DNA from: Methylomarinum vadi
GTDB lineage: Bacteria > Pseudomonadota > Gammaproteobacteria > Methylococcales > Methylomonadaceae
Length of the DNA: 64,000 nt
Reading direction: 5' to 3'
NCBI RefSeq assembly: GCF_000733935.1
Contig: NZ_JPON01000001.1
Coordinates: forward strand, 4,104,623 to 4,168,622
Under the pieces are notes generated by a model. That model had not been told where the DNA came from and ran no database searches. It worked only from the letters and a program-made list of their open reading frames with translations. The translations under genes were made by a program, and so were the position numbers. Below, piece by piece: positions 1 to 9,900 of this stretch (its first letter is position 1; each line of letters begins with the position of its first letter).

Positions 1-765
1 GCCCGATAAACCATGCGGGTAACCCGTGCCGTCCCATTTTTCATGGTGATTCAGCGCGATTTCCGCCGCGAGTTGAAAGATCGGGGCGTTGCTCTGTTTG
101 AGGATGCCGTGACCGATACTGGCATGGCTTTTCATGATATGCCACTCGTCAACATCGAGTTTTCCCGGTTTTTTTAATATGGCGTCGGGAATTCCGATTT
201 TGCCGGTATCATGCATAGGCGCGGCCAATTCCAGTAGCTTGCAACTTTCTTCATCCCAACCCACTGCCTCGGCGATGGCACGACCGTAAGCGGCCATTCG
301 CCAGATATGGGCACCGGTGTCGGTATCGTTATAATGCCCGGCCTTGCCTAGCATGTGAATGGCATCGTGATAGCTCTTTTCGAGTTTGTCGGCCCGAACC
401 AGCGACAAGTGGGTTTGCACCCTGGCCTGAACGATGGGGGCCGAAATCGGCTTGGTGATGTAATCGACCGCGCCGACCTCGAAGCCGGCCTGTTCGTCGA
501 TTTCTTGTGTCATGCCGGTGACGAATATGATGGGAATACTCTCGGTTTCTCGATCATTCTTGAGTTGGCGGCACACTTCGTAACCGTCCATGTCAGGCAT
601 TTGCACATCGAGCAATATCAAGGAAGGGCTATGTTTGTTGACGGCCTGGAGGGTTTCCCGACCGTTGCGGGCAAATACCAGGGAATGATACTGCTTCAGC
701 GCCATGCGCAAAACGCCTAGGTTATAGGGTTCGTCATCGGCGCATAAAATGGGTCCGTTGATCAT
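1..765 (-). CDS. Response regulator with HD-GYP domain (3' end outside window)
   Basis: Two-component response regulator whose output domain is an HD-GYP phosphodiesterase, a family that hydrolyses cyclic di-GMP. The visible 255 codons begin with a receiver domain: acidic pair D10-D11, phospho-acceptor D53 in LLDVQMPDMDG, and the conserved Lys in ITKP. An HD domain follows, with HD at 185-186 (MHDTGKIGIPD) and the HHEKWDGTGYP signature at 240-250. The ATG lies 2 bp after the stop codon of the upstream hybrid kinase, so the two are almost certainly cotranscribed and the kinase is the likely phosphodonor. The C-terminus lies beyond the left edge. Function is from family knowledge; activity is inferred from the intact catalytic motifs. 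Confidence 0.92.
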   Translation of the reverse strand, partial: MINGPILCADDEPYNLGVLRMALKQYHSLVFARNGRETLQAVNKHSPSLILLDVQMPDMDGYEVCRQLKNDRETESIPIIFVTGMTQEIDEQAGFEVGAVDYITKPISAPIVQARVQTHLSLVRADKLEKSYHDAIHMLGKAGHYNDTDTGAHIWRMAAYGRAIAEAVGWDEESCKLLELAAPMHDTGKIGIPDAILKKPGKLDVDEWHIMKSHASIGHGILKQSNAPIFQLAAEIALNHHEKWDGTGYPHGLSG

Positions 766-767
766 GA

Positions 768-3700
768 TTAGTCGTCCTGCATTTCGATCTTTAAGTGTGT
801 CATAAGGTGTTTGGTTTGTTCCTCGGCGGCGCGAAAGTCGAAGTTATCAATCAGTTCGCGGATAGGGTCCAGCATCGGTTTTGGCAATATTTTCTCCAGG
901 GCAAGCAACGAAGGTTCCGCATCATCGGGATTGTCCTTATCGAGTGCCTGTAATAGTTCCCGCAGCCACTGCCGGGGAGCTTCGCTGTTCGTTACACAGG
1001 AAATCTCCGCTTGCTGTAAATGGGAGGTTTCGGTGAGTCGCCGGATTTCAGAAAATGTATCGTCGAGAGCCGACTGTAATCTTTCCAAGCGACTGCCCAT
1101 TTCTCCTGAGGTGGAAAGAATCCGTTCGATTTCTTCGGCCTGACTCCAAACGGCCATCATTGCCAGGTTGCCGGCCGTTCCTTTTAATTTATGGGTCAAA
1201 GCGAGCGCCATATCGAGATTGCCTTGGCTAACCAAGTCGCCGATCTCGAGGCCGTCGCGACCGTGGGTATCGGCAAATTTGCGCAGATATTTGCAATAGG
1301 TCGTATTATCTCCCCAGCTGCTCATGGCGCGACGCATATCGATGAGCGGAAGTAAATCGGCAGCGTCTTGATTGGCCGGTATGGGGGCGACTGGCTCCGG
1401 TTTGACATCTTGTTGTTGATCGACATACGTTTGCAATCGGCTGATCAGGTCCTCTACATCGAATGGTTTGGCGATAAAGCCGTTCATGCCCGCGGCCATC
1501 GCGGCAGCCTGTTGGTTCTTGAAAGCCCCTGCAGTCAAGGCGATGATGGGTAGGGCGGTGAGTCCCAGCGACTGGCGGATCTCGTGGGTTGCGGTATAGC
1601 CATCCATCACCGGCATCTGGACATCCATCAATATTACATCGATTAATTGAGGATTTTTCTTTAACCATGCCAAGGCGGATTGGCCGTCGTCCGCCAACTC
1701 CACGATGGCGCCTTCCGATTGCAGAATTCGGCTCGCCATGTCGCGGTTGATTTCGCTATCGTCCACCACCAAAATACGCAATCGTTCCAGCCGTCGCCCG
1801 TTAGCCGCTGTGAGGGGGCTCTTGGTGGAGGTTTTTCCGGCGAGGTTTTTTCTTGCCTCGGAGAGCGCATTGTATAACGCCGATGCCGTGATCGGTTTGC
1901 TTAGAATGGCGCTGGCCAGCCCCGTTCCCGCTTCATTCCTCAATAGATTTCGATCATGGGCCGTGGCCATCACAATGATGGGGGCGTTGGGAATATCGCC
2001 TAGAATCGCCTTGATTTTCTGTCCCGCTTCGAGTCCGTCCATGCCCGGCATGCGCCAGTCCAACAGAATTAAGTCGGGAAGTTTATTGTTTTCCGCCCCA
2101 ACCCTGATGCGTTCGATGGCTTCTTCACCCGAGGAAACCACGTCCGGATTCCAACCCAAGCTACGGACCATGGCAGCCAGCATTTCCCGAGCGACCGGAT
2201 GATCTTCGGCGATCAGCACGTTCTGGAAAGTCATTTCTGGATGCACATATTCGAGTGGCTCGATCACTTCCACCGGCAGTTCAAACCAAAATTCGCTGCC
2301 TTGGCCCAACTCGCTGCTGACGCCTATTCCGCCGCCCATCATTTGTACTAAACGGCGGCAGATAGACAGTCCGAGACCGGTGCCGCCGAATTGTCGTGTC
2401 GTCGATGTATCTTCCTGGCTGAATGCACTAAAAATTTCCTCTTGCTTATCCTTGGCGATGCCTCGGCCGGTATCGCTCACGCTGAAACGCAAGACGTTCT
2501 TGTCATCGTTTCTCGTAATAGGTGTTACGGTTAATGTCACATTGCCGTGTCGGGTAAATTTGAGCGCATTACTGGTCAGGTTGACCAGAATTTGTTCGAG
2601 TCGTAAGGCGTCGCCGCGCAGGAATTCCATACCTTCCGGGGCTGGGCCAATGAGTAATTCGACATTGTCGCTGTACTCGACGACCGACATCAGGGTGGCG
2701 ACATTATCCAGTACGTCGTTCAGCCGGAAGGGCGTCTGTTCGATTTCCAAACGGCCGGATTCGATTTTGGAAAAATCGAGAATATCGTTGATGATACCTA
2801 ACAGGGAACGACCGGCGATGCGAATTTTCTTGACCAAATCGTGTTCTTCCGTTTCTAGCTGGGCTTGCTCCAGCAGATAGGCCAAACCCAATATGGCATT
2901 CAGCGGGGTGCGTATCTCATGGCTCATGTTGGCCAGGAAATTGCCCTTGATGTTGGCCAGGCGTTCCGCCTCCTGTTGCGCCGCTTGTAGTTCGGCAGTT
3001 CGTTCTTCGACGCGTTGTTCCAAGGCGTCATTGATTCGAACCAGTTCGTCCTGTATGCGTTTGCGTTCGGAAATATCGACGATCGTCGCCAGCACGAAGT
3101 CTTGATCGTTGTCGCGATAGGGGCTCAAACCAATTTCTATCGGAAACACCTTGCCGTTCTTGTGGGTGCCGTACAGGTCGCGACCGGCGCCCATGGCGCG
3201 GGAACTGGGCTGACGTAAATACTGCTGGCGTCGAGCCTGATGTTGTTTCCGCTCTTGTTCGGGCAGCAGTATTTCCACGGGGCGGTTGATGATTTCCGCC
3301 AGCGGATAGCCGAACATATTCTCGAAGGCCGGATTGGCCATCACGATTAGGCCATCGCCATTCACCACCAATAGGCCGCTGGTATTGGCTTCGAACAACA
3401 TTCGAAAACTGGCCTGGGCTTCTTGCAGGCGATGTGCCGCTTCCACTTCGCTGCGTGCCAGTGCCGCAGCCTTTTCCGCCTCGCCGCGAGCGTTCTTCGA
3501 TTGTACCAGTCGCGCGATGCCGAAACCGAATAACGCCAGCAGGATCAAGGCGCTGGCGATCTTGGCCGGCCACACTTGTTTGGCCAGCGCGGCCAAATCG
3601 CTGGCGGGCAAATGGGAGACCTCTTTCCAGCGGATATCATGCCCCAACCAATTATTGCCGACCGGTAAAGGAGAAACGGTATTCCAGGTCCAAAGGCCAT

Positions 3701-4367
3701 CGTGCTGGCGTATTTGTCCGGAATCCAGTTTCGCTATTTGCTTCCACGCCTGCGGATGCCGGCTGCCTAGGGTGTCGTTTCGCTGGAACTTGAATCCCCA
3801 CTCGTCGCTCGAATCGGGACTCTTGAGCCGGTAACCGTCTTTATTGAGCAGCATTAAACGGTCTGCCGCTGGGCCGGCGCTAGCGACGAAGGCTTGCAGC
3901 ATGGAACTGGCGGCGATATTGATAATGAGTATGCCGCGGGCGGCACCGGCCGCGTTGAAGAGCCGCGTGGCAACGCGTAACGTCGACTTATAGGGAACCT
4001 CGATGCTGCCGTTATCCATATTCAGGTCGAGAGGCGAAATGTAGATTTCACCGCGATTCAGTTTCATGGCATCCTTGAAAAAATAACGGTCGTGTTTGTC
4101 TTGCAACTCGTTGCCAGGTACCAGGTATTGTGTTCCCCTTCTGTTATTTACCCTGATCCGTTCGATGCCATGCTGGTCGATCCAGCGCGCCTTGTCGTAA
4201 CTAGGATTGCGCGACATCAGCGAGATAAAGGCGTTCTCCATCGGTTTGGGATCCGTTTTTGTCAAGGCCTCATACACACCTCGCACCGGTTGTTCATGGT
4301 TCAGACTGAGTAGATGACGGATCGGTATGGCTAACGCCTGGTCGAGGCGGCTCATGCCGAGGTCCAC
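768..4367 (-). CDS. Hybrid sensor histidine kinase (HisKA-HATPase-REC-REC-Hpt), N-terminus frameshifted
   Basis: Large hybrid histidine kinase, 1199 residues as an open frame from a GTG. In order: an extracytoplasmic Cache-like sensor (about 1-265), a membrane segment (about 268-287), a short coiled stretch, a PAS domain (about 320-435), HisKA with phospho-His 483 in NMSHEIRTPLN, HATPase, two receiver domains (LLDWRMPGMDG and LMDVQMPVMDG) and a C-terminal Hpt domain (THKLKGTAGNLA). The sensor should sit between two membrane helices, but the first is missing here. It is encoded in another frame by the overlapping open frame at 4352-4549, so the gene looks split by a single-base frameshift near 4360-4367. 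The HD-GYP regulator follows 2 bp downstream and is the likely partner. Confidence 0.9.
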   Translation of the reverse strand: MDLGMSRLDQALAIPIRHLLSLNHEQPVRGVYEALTKTDPKPMENAFISLMSRNPSYDKARWIDQHGIERIRVNNRRGTQYLVPGNELQDKHDRYFFKDAMKLNRGEIYISPLDLNMDNGSIEVPYKSTLRVATRLFNAAGAARGILIINIAASSMLQAFVASAGPAADRLMLLNKDGYRLKSPDSSDEWGFKFQRNDTLGSRHPQAWKQIAKLDSGQIRQHDGLWTWNTVSPLPVGNNWLGHDIRWKEVSHLPASDLAALAKQVWPAKIASALILLALFGFGIARLVQSKNARGEAEKAAALARSEVEAAHRLQEAQASFRMLFEANTSGLLVVNGDGLIVMANPAFENMFGYPLAEIINRPVEILLPEQERKQHQARRQQYLRQPSSRAMGAGRDLYGTHKNGKVFPIEIGLSPYRDNDQDFVLATIVDISERKRIQDELVRINDALEQRVEERTAELQAAQQEAERLANIKGNFLANMSHEIRTPLNAILGLAYLLEQAQLETEEHDLVKKIRIAGRSLLGIINDILDFSKIESGRLEIEQTPFRLNDVLDNVATLMSVVEYSDNVELLIGPAPEGMEFLRGDALRLEQILVNLTSNALKFTRHGNVTLTVTPITRNDDKNVLRFSVSDTGRGIAKDKQEEIFSAFSQEDTSTTRQFGGTGLGLSICRRLVQMMGGGIGVSSELGQGSEFWFELPVEVIEPLEYVHPEMTFQNVLIAEDHPVAREMLAAMVRSLGWNPDVVSSGEEAIERIRVGAENNKLPDLILLDWRMPGMDGLEAGQKIKAILGDIPNAPIIVMATAHDRNLLRNEAGTGLASAILSKPITASALYNALSEARKNLAGKTSTKSPLTAANGRRLERLRILVVDDSEINRDMASRILQSEGAIVELADDGQSALAWLKKNPQLIDVILMDVQMPVMDGYTATHEIRQSLGLTALPIIALTAGAFKNQQAAAMAAGMNGFIAKPFDVEDLISRLQTYVDQQQDVKPEPVAPIPANQDAADLLPLIDMRRAMSSWGDNTTYCKYLRKFADTHGRDGLEIGDLVSQGNLDMALALTHKLKGTAGNLAMMAVWSQAEEIERILSTSGEMGSRLERLQSALDDTFSEIRRLTETSHLQQAEISCVTNSEAPRQWLRELLQALDKDNPDDAEPSLLALEKILPKPMLDPIRELIDNFDFRAAEEQTKHLMTHLKIEMQDD

Positions 4368-4549
4368 ATAGCTTCTTCTTCAGCCTTAACCATGGACAAT
4401 TCCGTCTGAAGGCGTGAGTCGCCTAATAGCCATGTCCTTGCCGCAACTAATATACAGATCGGAAGAAATAACAGCAGAAATTCCTTGATGCTTCCAGGGG
4501 CTGTGGCATTGGCGTCGCGAAAAATTCTTTTCGAGTTAATGAAGAACAT
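4352..4549 (-). pseudogene. Frameshifted N-terminal anchor of the hybrid kinase
   Basis: A 65-codon open frame with a short cytoplasmic N-terminus, one strong hydrophobic helix (FLLLFLPICILVAARTWLL) and a charged stretch ending in KAEEEAM before it runs out of frame. The kinase frame resumes at DLGMSRLDQ on exactly the same bases. Joining the two gives the usual layout of one N-terminal helix before a periplasmic sensor. A one-base loss within GCTATGTGGACC would explain it: GCT-ANT-GTG-GAC reads A-x-V-D-L-G. It could be a real mutation or a sequencing error. Confidence 0.75.
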
Positions 4550-5107
4550 AATCGGAACCCGTTCACTTATCCTTTTATGAAAACAATGCCAACTGCTTGG
4601 TTATAGTTGTTTTGTTAGGGATCGAAGAAGGTGATAAGCGCGTTTGAACACTTAAGCATTAATGGCGAGTTCTAAATGCAGACCTGTGTTTCCTTTTTCT
4701 GCTGTTGTGAAAACATGGAAAAAAATAAACACCAAAATTGGAGGCTAATATAATTCGCCGAATTTAATTGTTAAGTGCGTCTCAATTTGTTGAAAACACA
4801 ATACAAAAAACTCCGGGGATGGCAGTCTGTCCAATTACTGAACAGCAAGATTTCGTAATGGTTGTTTGAAGATCCCGGCTGATTTTTTTTCCCGCAACGT
4901 GCAATTAAAGTGTGATTAAGAATTCGCCATTAAATTTGTTTCGATGCACCGGAACTAACGATATAGTTGTAGTCGATCGGCCATTGGCTTTATGAGTAAC
5001 TGCAGCTTTACTAACAATAAGATATAAAAGAAAAATAAGGCGTGACGAAATGATTCTTTTATTTTGCCTAGGAAAGGGGCAATACTCTATTTATTCTGGA
5101 GATAATT
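4550..5107. other. Intergenic region between divergent kinase and mlaC-like genes
   Basis: A 558-bp AT-rich stretch with no convincing coding frame. It must hold the promoters of the kinase operon (minus) and of the mlaC-like gene (plus). A GGAGAT Shine-Dalgarno is visible at about 5098-5103 before the ATG at 5108. An imperfect inverted repeat (4658-4673 and 4919-4934, 14 of 16 matching) is present but has no flanking duplication, so I do not assign it a role. Confidence 0.5.
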
Positions 5108-5740
5108 ATGATTAACAAACCATTGCTGCCGTTGTTTTTTTGGGGACTCATCGTGATGTCTTCCGCGGCTCCGGCGACCGAGGATGTCGCCCAAGCGCGG
5201 CAAGTCATCGAAACCAGCTCGGAGCAAATCGAAAAGACGCTGCAACAGCCGGCCTATCAAAATGATTTCGCCAAGGCGACAAAATTCGTCGATGGTATCG
5301 TAACCAAATTCGTCGATATGCGTAGGGTATCGCTGCTGGTTTTAGGCAAGAATATCCGTAAATCGACGCCGGAACAAAGGCAGCGTTTTATGCAGGAATT
5401 CAAAATACTGTTGGTACGTACCTATACTCGGGCATTTCTTGAATACAAGGAATGGACTCTTACCTTCAAACCCTATAACGATACCAAGGATGATCGTAAG
5501 ACCATCGTAAAAACCCAAGTCCATCAACCGGGTAAACAGCCTGTCAATATTCATTACCGGATGTTGCTCACTAAGCAAGGCGAATGGAAGGTGTACGATA
5601 TTATCATCGAAGGCGTCAGTTTAGTGACGAACTATCGTTCGACTTTCAACCAAGAAATCGCCCAAACCGGTTCGCTCGAGGGGGTTATTCAAACACTGGT
5701 GGACAAAAATAATAGGGCCAATCCCAAGGAAGAGATTTAG
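5108..5740 (+). CDS. MlaC/Ttg2D-family periplasmic phospholipid-binding protein
   Basis: 210-residue exported protein of the MlaC (Tol_Tol_Ttg2) family, which shuttles phospholipids between an outer-membrane complex and an inner-membrane Mla ABC transporter. A signal peptide covers about residues 1-23 (hydrophobic core, then SSAAPA-T). The body carries the family pattern: FVDMRRVSLLVLGKN, a region ending in EFKILLVRTYTRAF, and a GEWKVYDIIIEGVSLVTNYRS strand-loop near the C-terminus. GGAGAT lies 5-6 bases before the ATG. Unlike a normal mla operon there are no mlaDEF or mlaB genes beside it, so this is a solo copy; hopanoid- or lipid-trafficking roles are known for other solo MlaC-like proteins, but its ligand cannot be read from sequence. 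Confidence 0.85.
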   Translation: MINKPLLPLFFWGLIVMSSAAPATEDVAQARQVIETSSEQIEKTLQQPAYQNDFAKATKFVDGIVTKFVDMRRVSLLVLGKNIRKSTPEQRQRFMQEFKILLVRTYTRAFLEYKEWTLTFKPYNDTKDDRKTIVKTQVHQPGKQPVNIHYRMLLTKQGEWKVYDIIIEGVSLVTNYRSTFNQEIAQTGSLEGVIQTLVDKNNRANPKEEI

Positions 5741-5753
5741 CGTGTCGGGAATG

Positions 5754-5903
5754 CAGCAATTCCCAATTTGGATAACAGAGAGGGCTTGGGGGTGTTTGGC
5801 GAGGATGCCGCCGTCAAGCCCCCAAGGACGGGTTCACGGCGTTCCTCGACAGACACGCCTCAGGCCCTAAACACCGCTAAAATGCTCAAACTGAGAATTG
5901 CTG
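5754..5903. mobile_element. MITE-like element with 17-bp terminal inverted repeats and 10-bp target duplication
   Basis: A 150-bp noncoding unit. Its ends are CAGCAATTCCCAATTTG (5754-5770) and CAAACTGAGAATTGCTG (5887-5903), inverted copies matching at 15 of 17 positions. Directly outside them lies a perfect 10-bp direct repeat, GTCGGGAATG (5744-5753 and 5904-5913), which is the signature of a transposition event. The interior has further palindromic segments (CTTGGGGG and CCCCCAAG) and no reading frame. It sits 13 bp after the mlaC-like stop codon. The mobilising transposase is not in the window; a 10-bp duplication is compatible with IS4-like elements among others. Confidence 0.75.
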
Positions 5904-5961
5904 GTCGGGAATGAGCCTTAATAACTGAACGATCTCTTTGTGCCAATGTAGGAAAACAGCC

Positions 5962-6378
5962 ATGCGAAAGCTCGCCAATAACCATTCGTTAAAACTGGGA
6001 TTGACCGGTTTCAGCTATGGCGATTTATACGATGCCAACCGGTTGCAGGATTTGTTGGCTTTGTTCGATCGCTCGGTAAGGCACCACGACCCCAGTTTAT
6101 TTTCCGAATACGAGCATTACCGTAGCTGTCAAGGCAATGGGATGGATCCGGTCAATGTTTCCGAATTGCTGGTCAAAATGGCGCCGTTGGTCGGGCAATT
6201 CGTAGCCCGGTTGTTCGATGTGGATGAAGACCGTATCAATCAAGTCAAGCACATACGTCAAGAATTCGATACGGTGTTTGTTTATCGTAATGAGGTCGTT
6301 GCCAAGCTGGACAAGCACTTTCAACACGAAGATGCCGAAAACTGGGATAGCGCGTTAATTATCCATCATAAGGTTTAA
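5962..6378 (+). pseudogene. 5' fragment of giant FAD-dependent oxidoreductase, cut by IS200/IS605 element
   Basis: First 132 codons of a large oxidoreductase gene. The ATG at 5962 is chosen because AGGAA lies 7-8 bases before it; the frame stays open a little further upstream but without a better start. Native sequence ends at position 6357 (WDSAL), after which the frame runs into the insertion element for a few codons and stops at 6378. Deleting the 589-bp element exactly joins this frame to the one that starts at 6947, so the two pieces are one gene of about 1219 residues. The fragment alone has no recognisable cofactor motif. Confidence 0.85.
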
Positions 6379-6946
6379 ACCACCGGCTTTAGCCGGTCAG
6401 CTTTAGCTGCGATAATTTGCCCAAGGAGGTGGCGATGGACTATAGATACGGCAGCCATACGGTTTACCAAATTGAGTATCATTTTGTTTGGGTTACGAAG
6501 TATCGTTATAAAGTGCTGAAGGATGAAATAGCCGAACGAGTGAGAGACTTGGTGCGGCAGACATGCGAAGCCTTTGAGATACGGATTATCAAAGGTGTCG
6601 TGAGCAAAGATCATGTGCACATTTTGGTGAGTGCGCCGCCGACTATGGCCCCAAGCGAAATCATGAGGCGAATCAAGGGACGAACTTCGAGCTATCTGTT
6701 CGAAGAGTTCCCGCACTTGAAAAAGCGATATTGGGGTCGACATTTTTGAGCCCGCGGTTATTTTTGCGCCACAGTGGGGCAAATGACTGATGAGATGATA
6801 AAGCAATATTTGGAGCATCACTTTGAACCTAATCCAAACGATAATTTCAAGATGGAGCCCGACTAAGACGCGTCGTTTAGTCGACGCGTATCCGGACTTT
6901 CAGTCCGTTATTGGAACCCACCCGCTTGAGCGGGTGGTTGTTTAGT
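6358..6946 (+). mobile_element. IS200/IS605-family element, copy 1 (589 bp)
   Basis: Single-transposase element of the IS200 type. It has no terminal inverted repeats and makes no target duplication. Instead it has subterminal hairpins: ACCGGC-TTTA-GCCGGT near the left end and CCACCCGC-TTGA-GCGGGTGG near the right end, plus ACGCGTCG/CGACGCGT and GGACTTTCAGTCC. Comparison of the three copies places the left junction after TTA and the right junction after TTTAGT. This copy interrupts the oxidoreductase gene. Copies 2 and 3 appear identical base for base. Confidence 0.93.
6435..6749 (+). pseudogene. tnpA: IS200-type TnpA transposase with in-frame TGA before the catalytic Tyr (copy 1)
   Basis: HUH single-strand transposase of the Y1 type. 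The ATG at 6435 is preceded by AAGGAGG. The HUH motif is intact (DHVHILVSAPP). After GRHF the frame hits TGA at 6747-6749, where the family normally has Trp (HFWARGYF). Beyond it the same frame continues with ARGYFCATVGQ and MIKQYLEHHFEPNP to a TAA at 6864-6866, which would give the full family length of 143 residues. The nucleophilic Tyr of the family is in the MIKQYL helix, so the 104-residue product that stops at TGA lacks it. All three copies share this codon. Confidence 0.88.
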
Positions 6947-9900
6947 CGTCAACGCTTCGACCGGTTGATTGCCGCCATGATCAGTCCCGTTGCCTGGCAA
7001 CATGACCCGGAAGCGTCGCTGGGCCAATTGGTGGCCGATTTGATGCAATTGCGCAAAGTTGAAGACATGACGGTTTTTAAACAACGCCTGCATTCCAGGG
7101 CCGAGACGGTTGCCGTGCTGGGCGATACGTTGCAAGCGGAAAGTCCGGTGGAATTTTCCGAAATATTGCTGGATATCATTCGTCGCTGGAGCTATGCCGC
7201 GTTGTTAGATCCCGTTGTAAAGGAATTTGTCAGTGACTGGGTCAGTTTCAAGACGCCGAAGAAAACCGATTTCAATAATCTGGTGGAACATGCCACCATT
7301 CCGCAGTCGGGTTACCGGGCTTGGACCGCTGCGCCTTATCACCACCGTCGCCGCGACGGTTTCGCCCTGACCGACAAGCGTTTCGATCAGCGTCGGGTTT
7401 TATACGAAGTCGATCATTGCATCTATTGTCATGGTCGCGCCACCGATTCCTACGCCAAAGGGATGAAAAACAAGAAAGACGGTAGTTTTAAGAGCAATCC
7501 CCTGGGCGTCACCATTACCGGCTGTCCACTGGAGGAAAAGATTTCCGAGATGCATCTTGTCAAGCGTCAGGGCGACAATATCGGCGCGCTGGCGTTGATC
7601 ATAGTCGACAATCCCATGTGCCCCGGCACCGGTCATCGCATCTGTAACGACTGCATGAAGGGCTGCATCTACCAGAAAACCGAACCGGTCAACATCCCGC
7701 AAATCGAAACCAACGTGTTGACCGATGTATTGTTCATGCCCTGGGGATTCGAGATCTACAGTCTGTTGACGCGCTGGAATCCGCTGAATGTCAAACGCCC
7801 CTGCGCCTTGCCTTACAACGGCAAAAACGTGTTGGTGGCGGGCATGGGGCCGGCCGGTTATACGCTGGCGCATTATCTGTTGAACGAAGGTTTCGGCGTG
7901 GTCGGCATCGATGGGCTGAAGATCGAGCCGTTGCCGGAATATTTAGTCGGAGATGGCCAGAATCCGCCGCAACCGATTCATGATTTCAAAGACTTGTACG
8001 ACGATTTGGATAAGCGGGTCATGCTCGGTTTCGGCGGGGTGGCCGAATACGGCATTACCGTGCGCTGGGACAAGAACTTTCTCAAGGTCATTTATCTGAA
8101 CCTGTTACGCCGCTCCGCCTTCCGCTGCTACGGGGGCGTGCGTTTCGGCGGCACGATGACGGTCAACGAGGCCTGGGACATAGGTTTCGACCACATCGCC
8201 ATCGCCAGCGGCGCCGGCAAGCCCACCATCATCGAGCTGAAAAACAACCTGATCCGCGGCATCCGCATGGCCTCCGACTTTTTGATGGCCTTGCAATTGA
8301 GCGGCGCGGCCAAGGAGGCTTCGTTGTCGAATTTGCAGGTACGCTTGCCGGCCGGCGTGATCGGCGGCGGCTTGACCGCGGTCGACACCGCCACCGAACT
8401 GCTGGCTTATTATCCGGTACAGGTAGCAAAAATCCTCCACCGCTACGAAAAGTTGGTGGCGGTCTATGGCGAGGATGCGGTCAGGGCCCGTTACGATGAA
8501 GAAGAGTGTTTGATTCTCGATGAATTCTTGGCGCACGGCCGCCTGATCCAATTGGAGCGCAACCGTGCCGAAGCGGCCGGCGAAATGCCCGATTTTTTGC
8601 CTTTATTGAAGAAATGGGGGGGTGTGACGCTGTTTTATCGCAAAGGCATCAAAGATTCCCCTGCCTACCGGCAAAATCACGAGGAAATATACGAAGCATT
8701 GGCGGAAGGTATCATGCTGGCCGAAGGGTTGAGTCCGCTTGAAGCAATCCCCGATGCCTACGGTCATTTACAAGCGGTGCGCTTCGAGAAGCTGGAGCAG
8801 CAAGAGGGGTGTTGGCGGGCAATCGATGAATTGCAGGTAACACTGCGAAGCCTGTTCATTGCCGCCGGCACCTCGCCCAATACCATTTACGAATCGGAGC
8901 ATCCCGATACTTTCGAGATGGACGGCAAGTTCTATCGGCGCCATGAGCCGGAAGGAGAAAGCAGCCGGCCGGAGTTGCGGCCTATCGCCGACACGACACA
9001 GCCCAAGATCGGTAAACCGGCACCATTCACCTCCTATCATCGCCAAGGCAGATATATTTCCTTTTACGGCGACAATCATCCCGTCTATGCCGGCAACGTG
9101 GTCAAGGCGATGGCCGGCGCCAAGGACGGATATCCCTATATCGTCGAGCTGTTCGCCAGGGATATTGCCAAGCTCGATCCCTCGGGGCAAGATCAACGTG
9201 AACATCAATTGCAGCAATTCCAGGCGCGCTTGGATGATGCGTTGCGCGCCTATGTCGTTGCGGTTAACCGCTTGACGCCGACCATCATCGAAGTCATCGT
9301 CAGGGCGCCGTTGGCGGCGCGGAAGTTCGCGCCGGGCCAGTTTTACCGGGTGCAGAATTTCGAAACCTTGGCGCCGGTGGAGGAGGGCACGGTGCTGGCT
9401 TCGGAAGGGGTCGCGCTGACCGGTGCCTGGGTCGACAAGGACAACGGCCTGATTTCGTTGATCGCGTTGGAAATGGGCAGCTCGACGCGGTTGTGCGCGA
9501 CCTGGAAAACGGGCGATCCGATCGTGGTCATGGGCGTTACCGGCACGCCGACCGATATTCCGTCCGGCAAAACCGTTTTGTTGATTGGCGGCGGCCTCGG
9601 TAATGCCGTGTTGTTTTCCATCGGTAAGGCGTTGCGCGCCGCCGGCAACCAGGTGATTTATTTCGCCGGTTACAAAAATCGCGAGGACGTGTTCAAGGTC
9701 GAGGAAATCGAAGCCGCGGCCGATTTGATCGTCTGGTCGGTCGACAAACTTCCCGGTAATACGCCGATCCCGGCGATCCGGCCGCAGGATAAAAGTTTCG
9801 TCGGCAATATCATCGAAGCCATGCAGGCCTATGCCGAAGGAAGGTTGGGGGCGACGCCGATTCATTTAGACGATGTCGATCACATGATCGTGATCGGTTC

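Noticed and set aside
4658-4934. Inverted repeat pair (14 of 16) in the kinase-mlaC gap, considered as a second MITE
   Set aside because: No target duplication flanks it, the arms are AT-rich and no further pairing extends outward, so chance is likely.
8768-9865. A 365-codon minus-strand frame inside the oxidoreductase gene
   Set aside because: It is antisense to a clearly coding region and its composition (His/Arg/Asp-rich, no motif) is that of a shadow frame.
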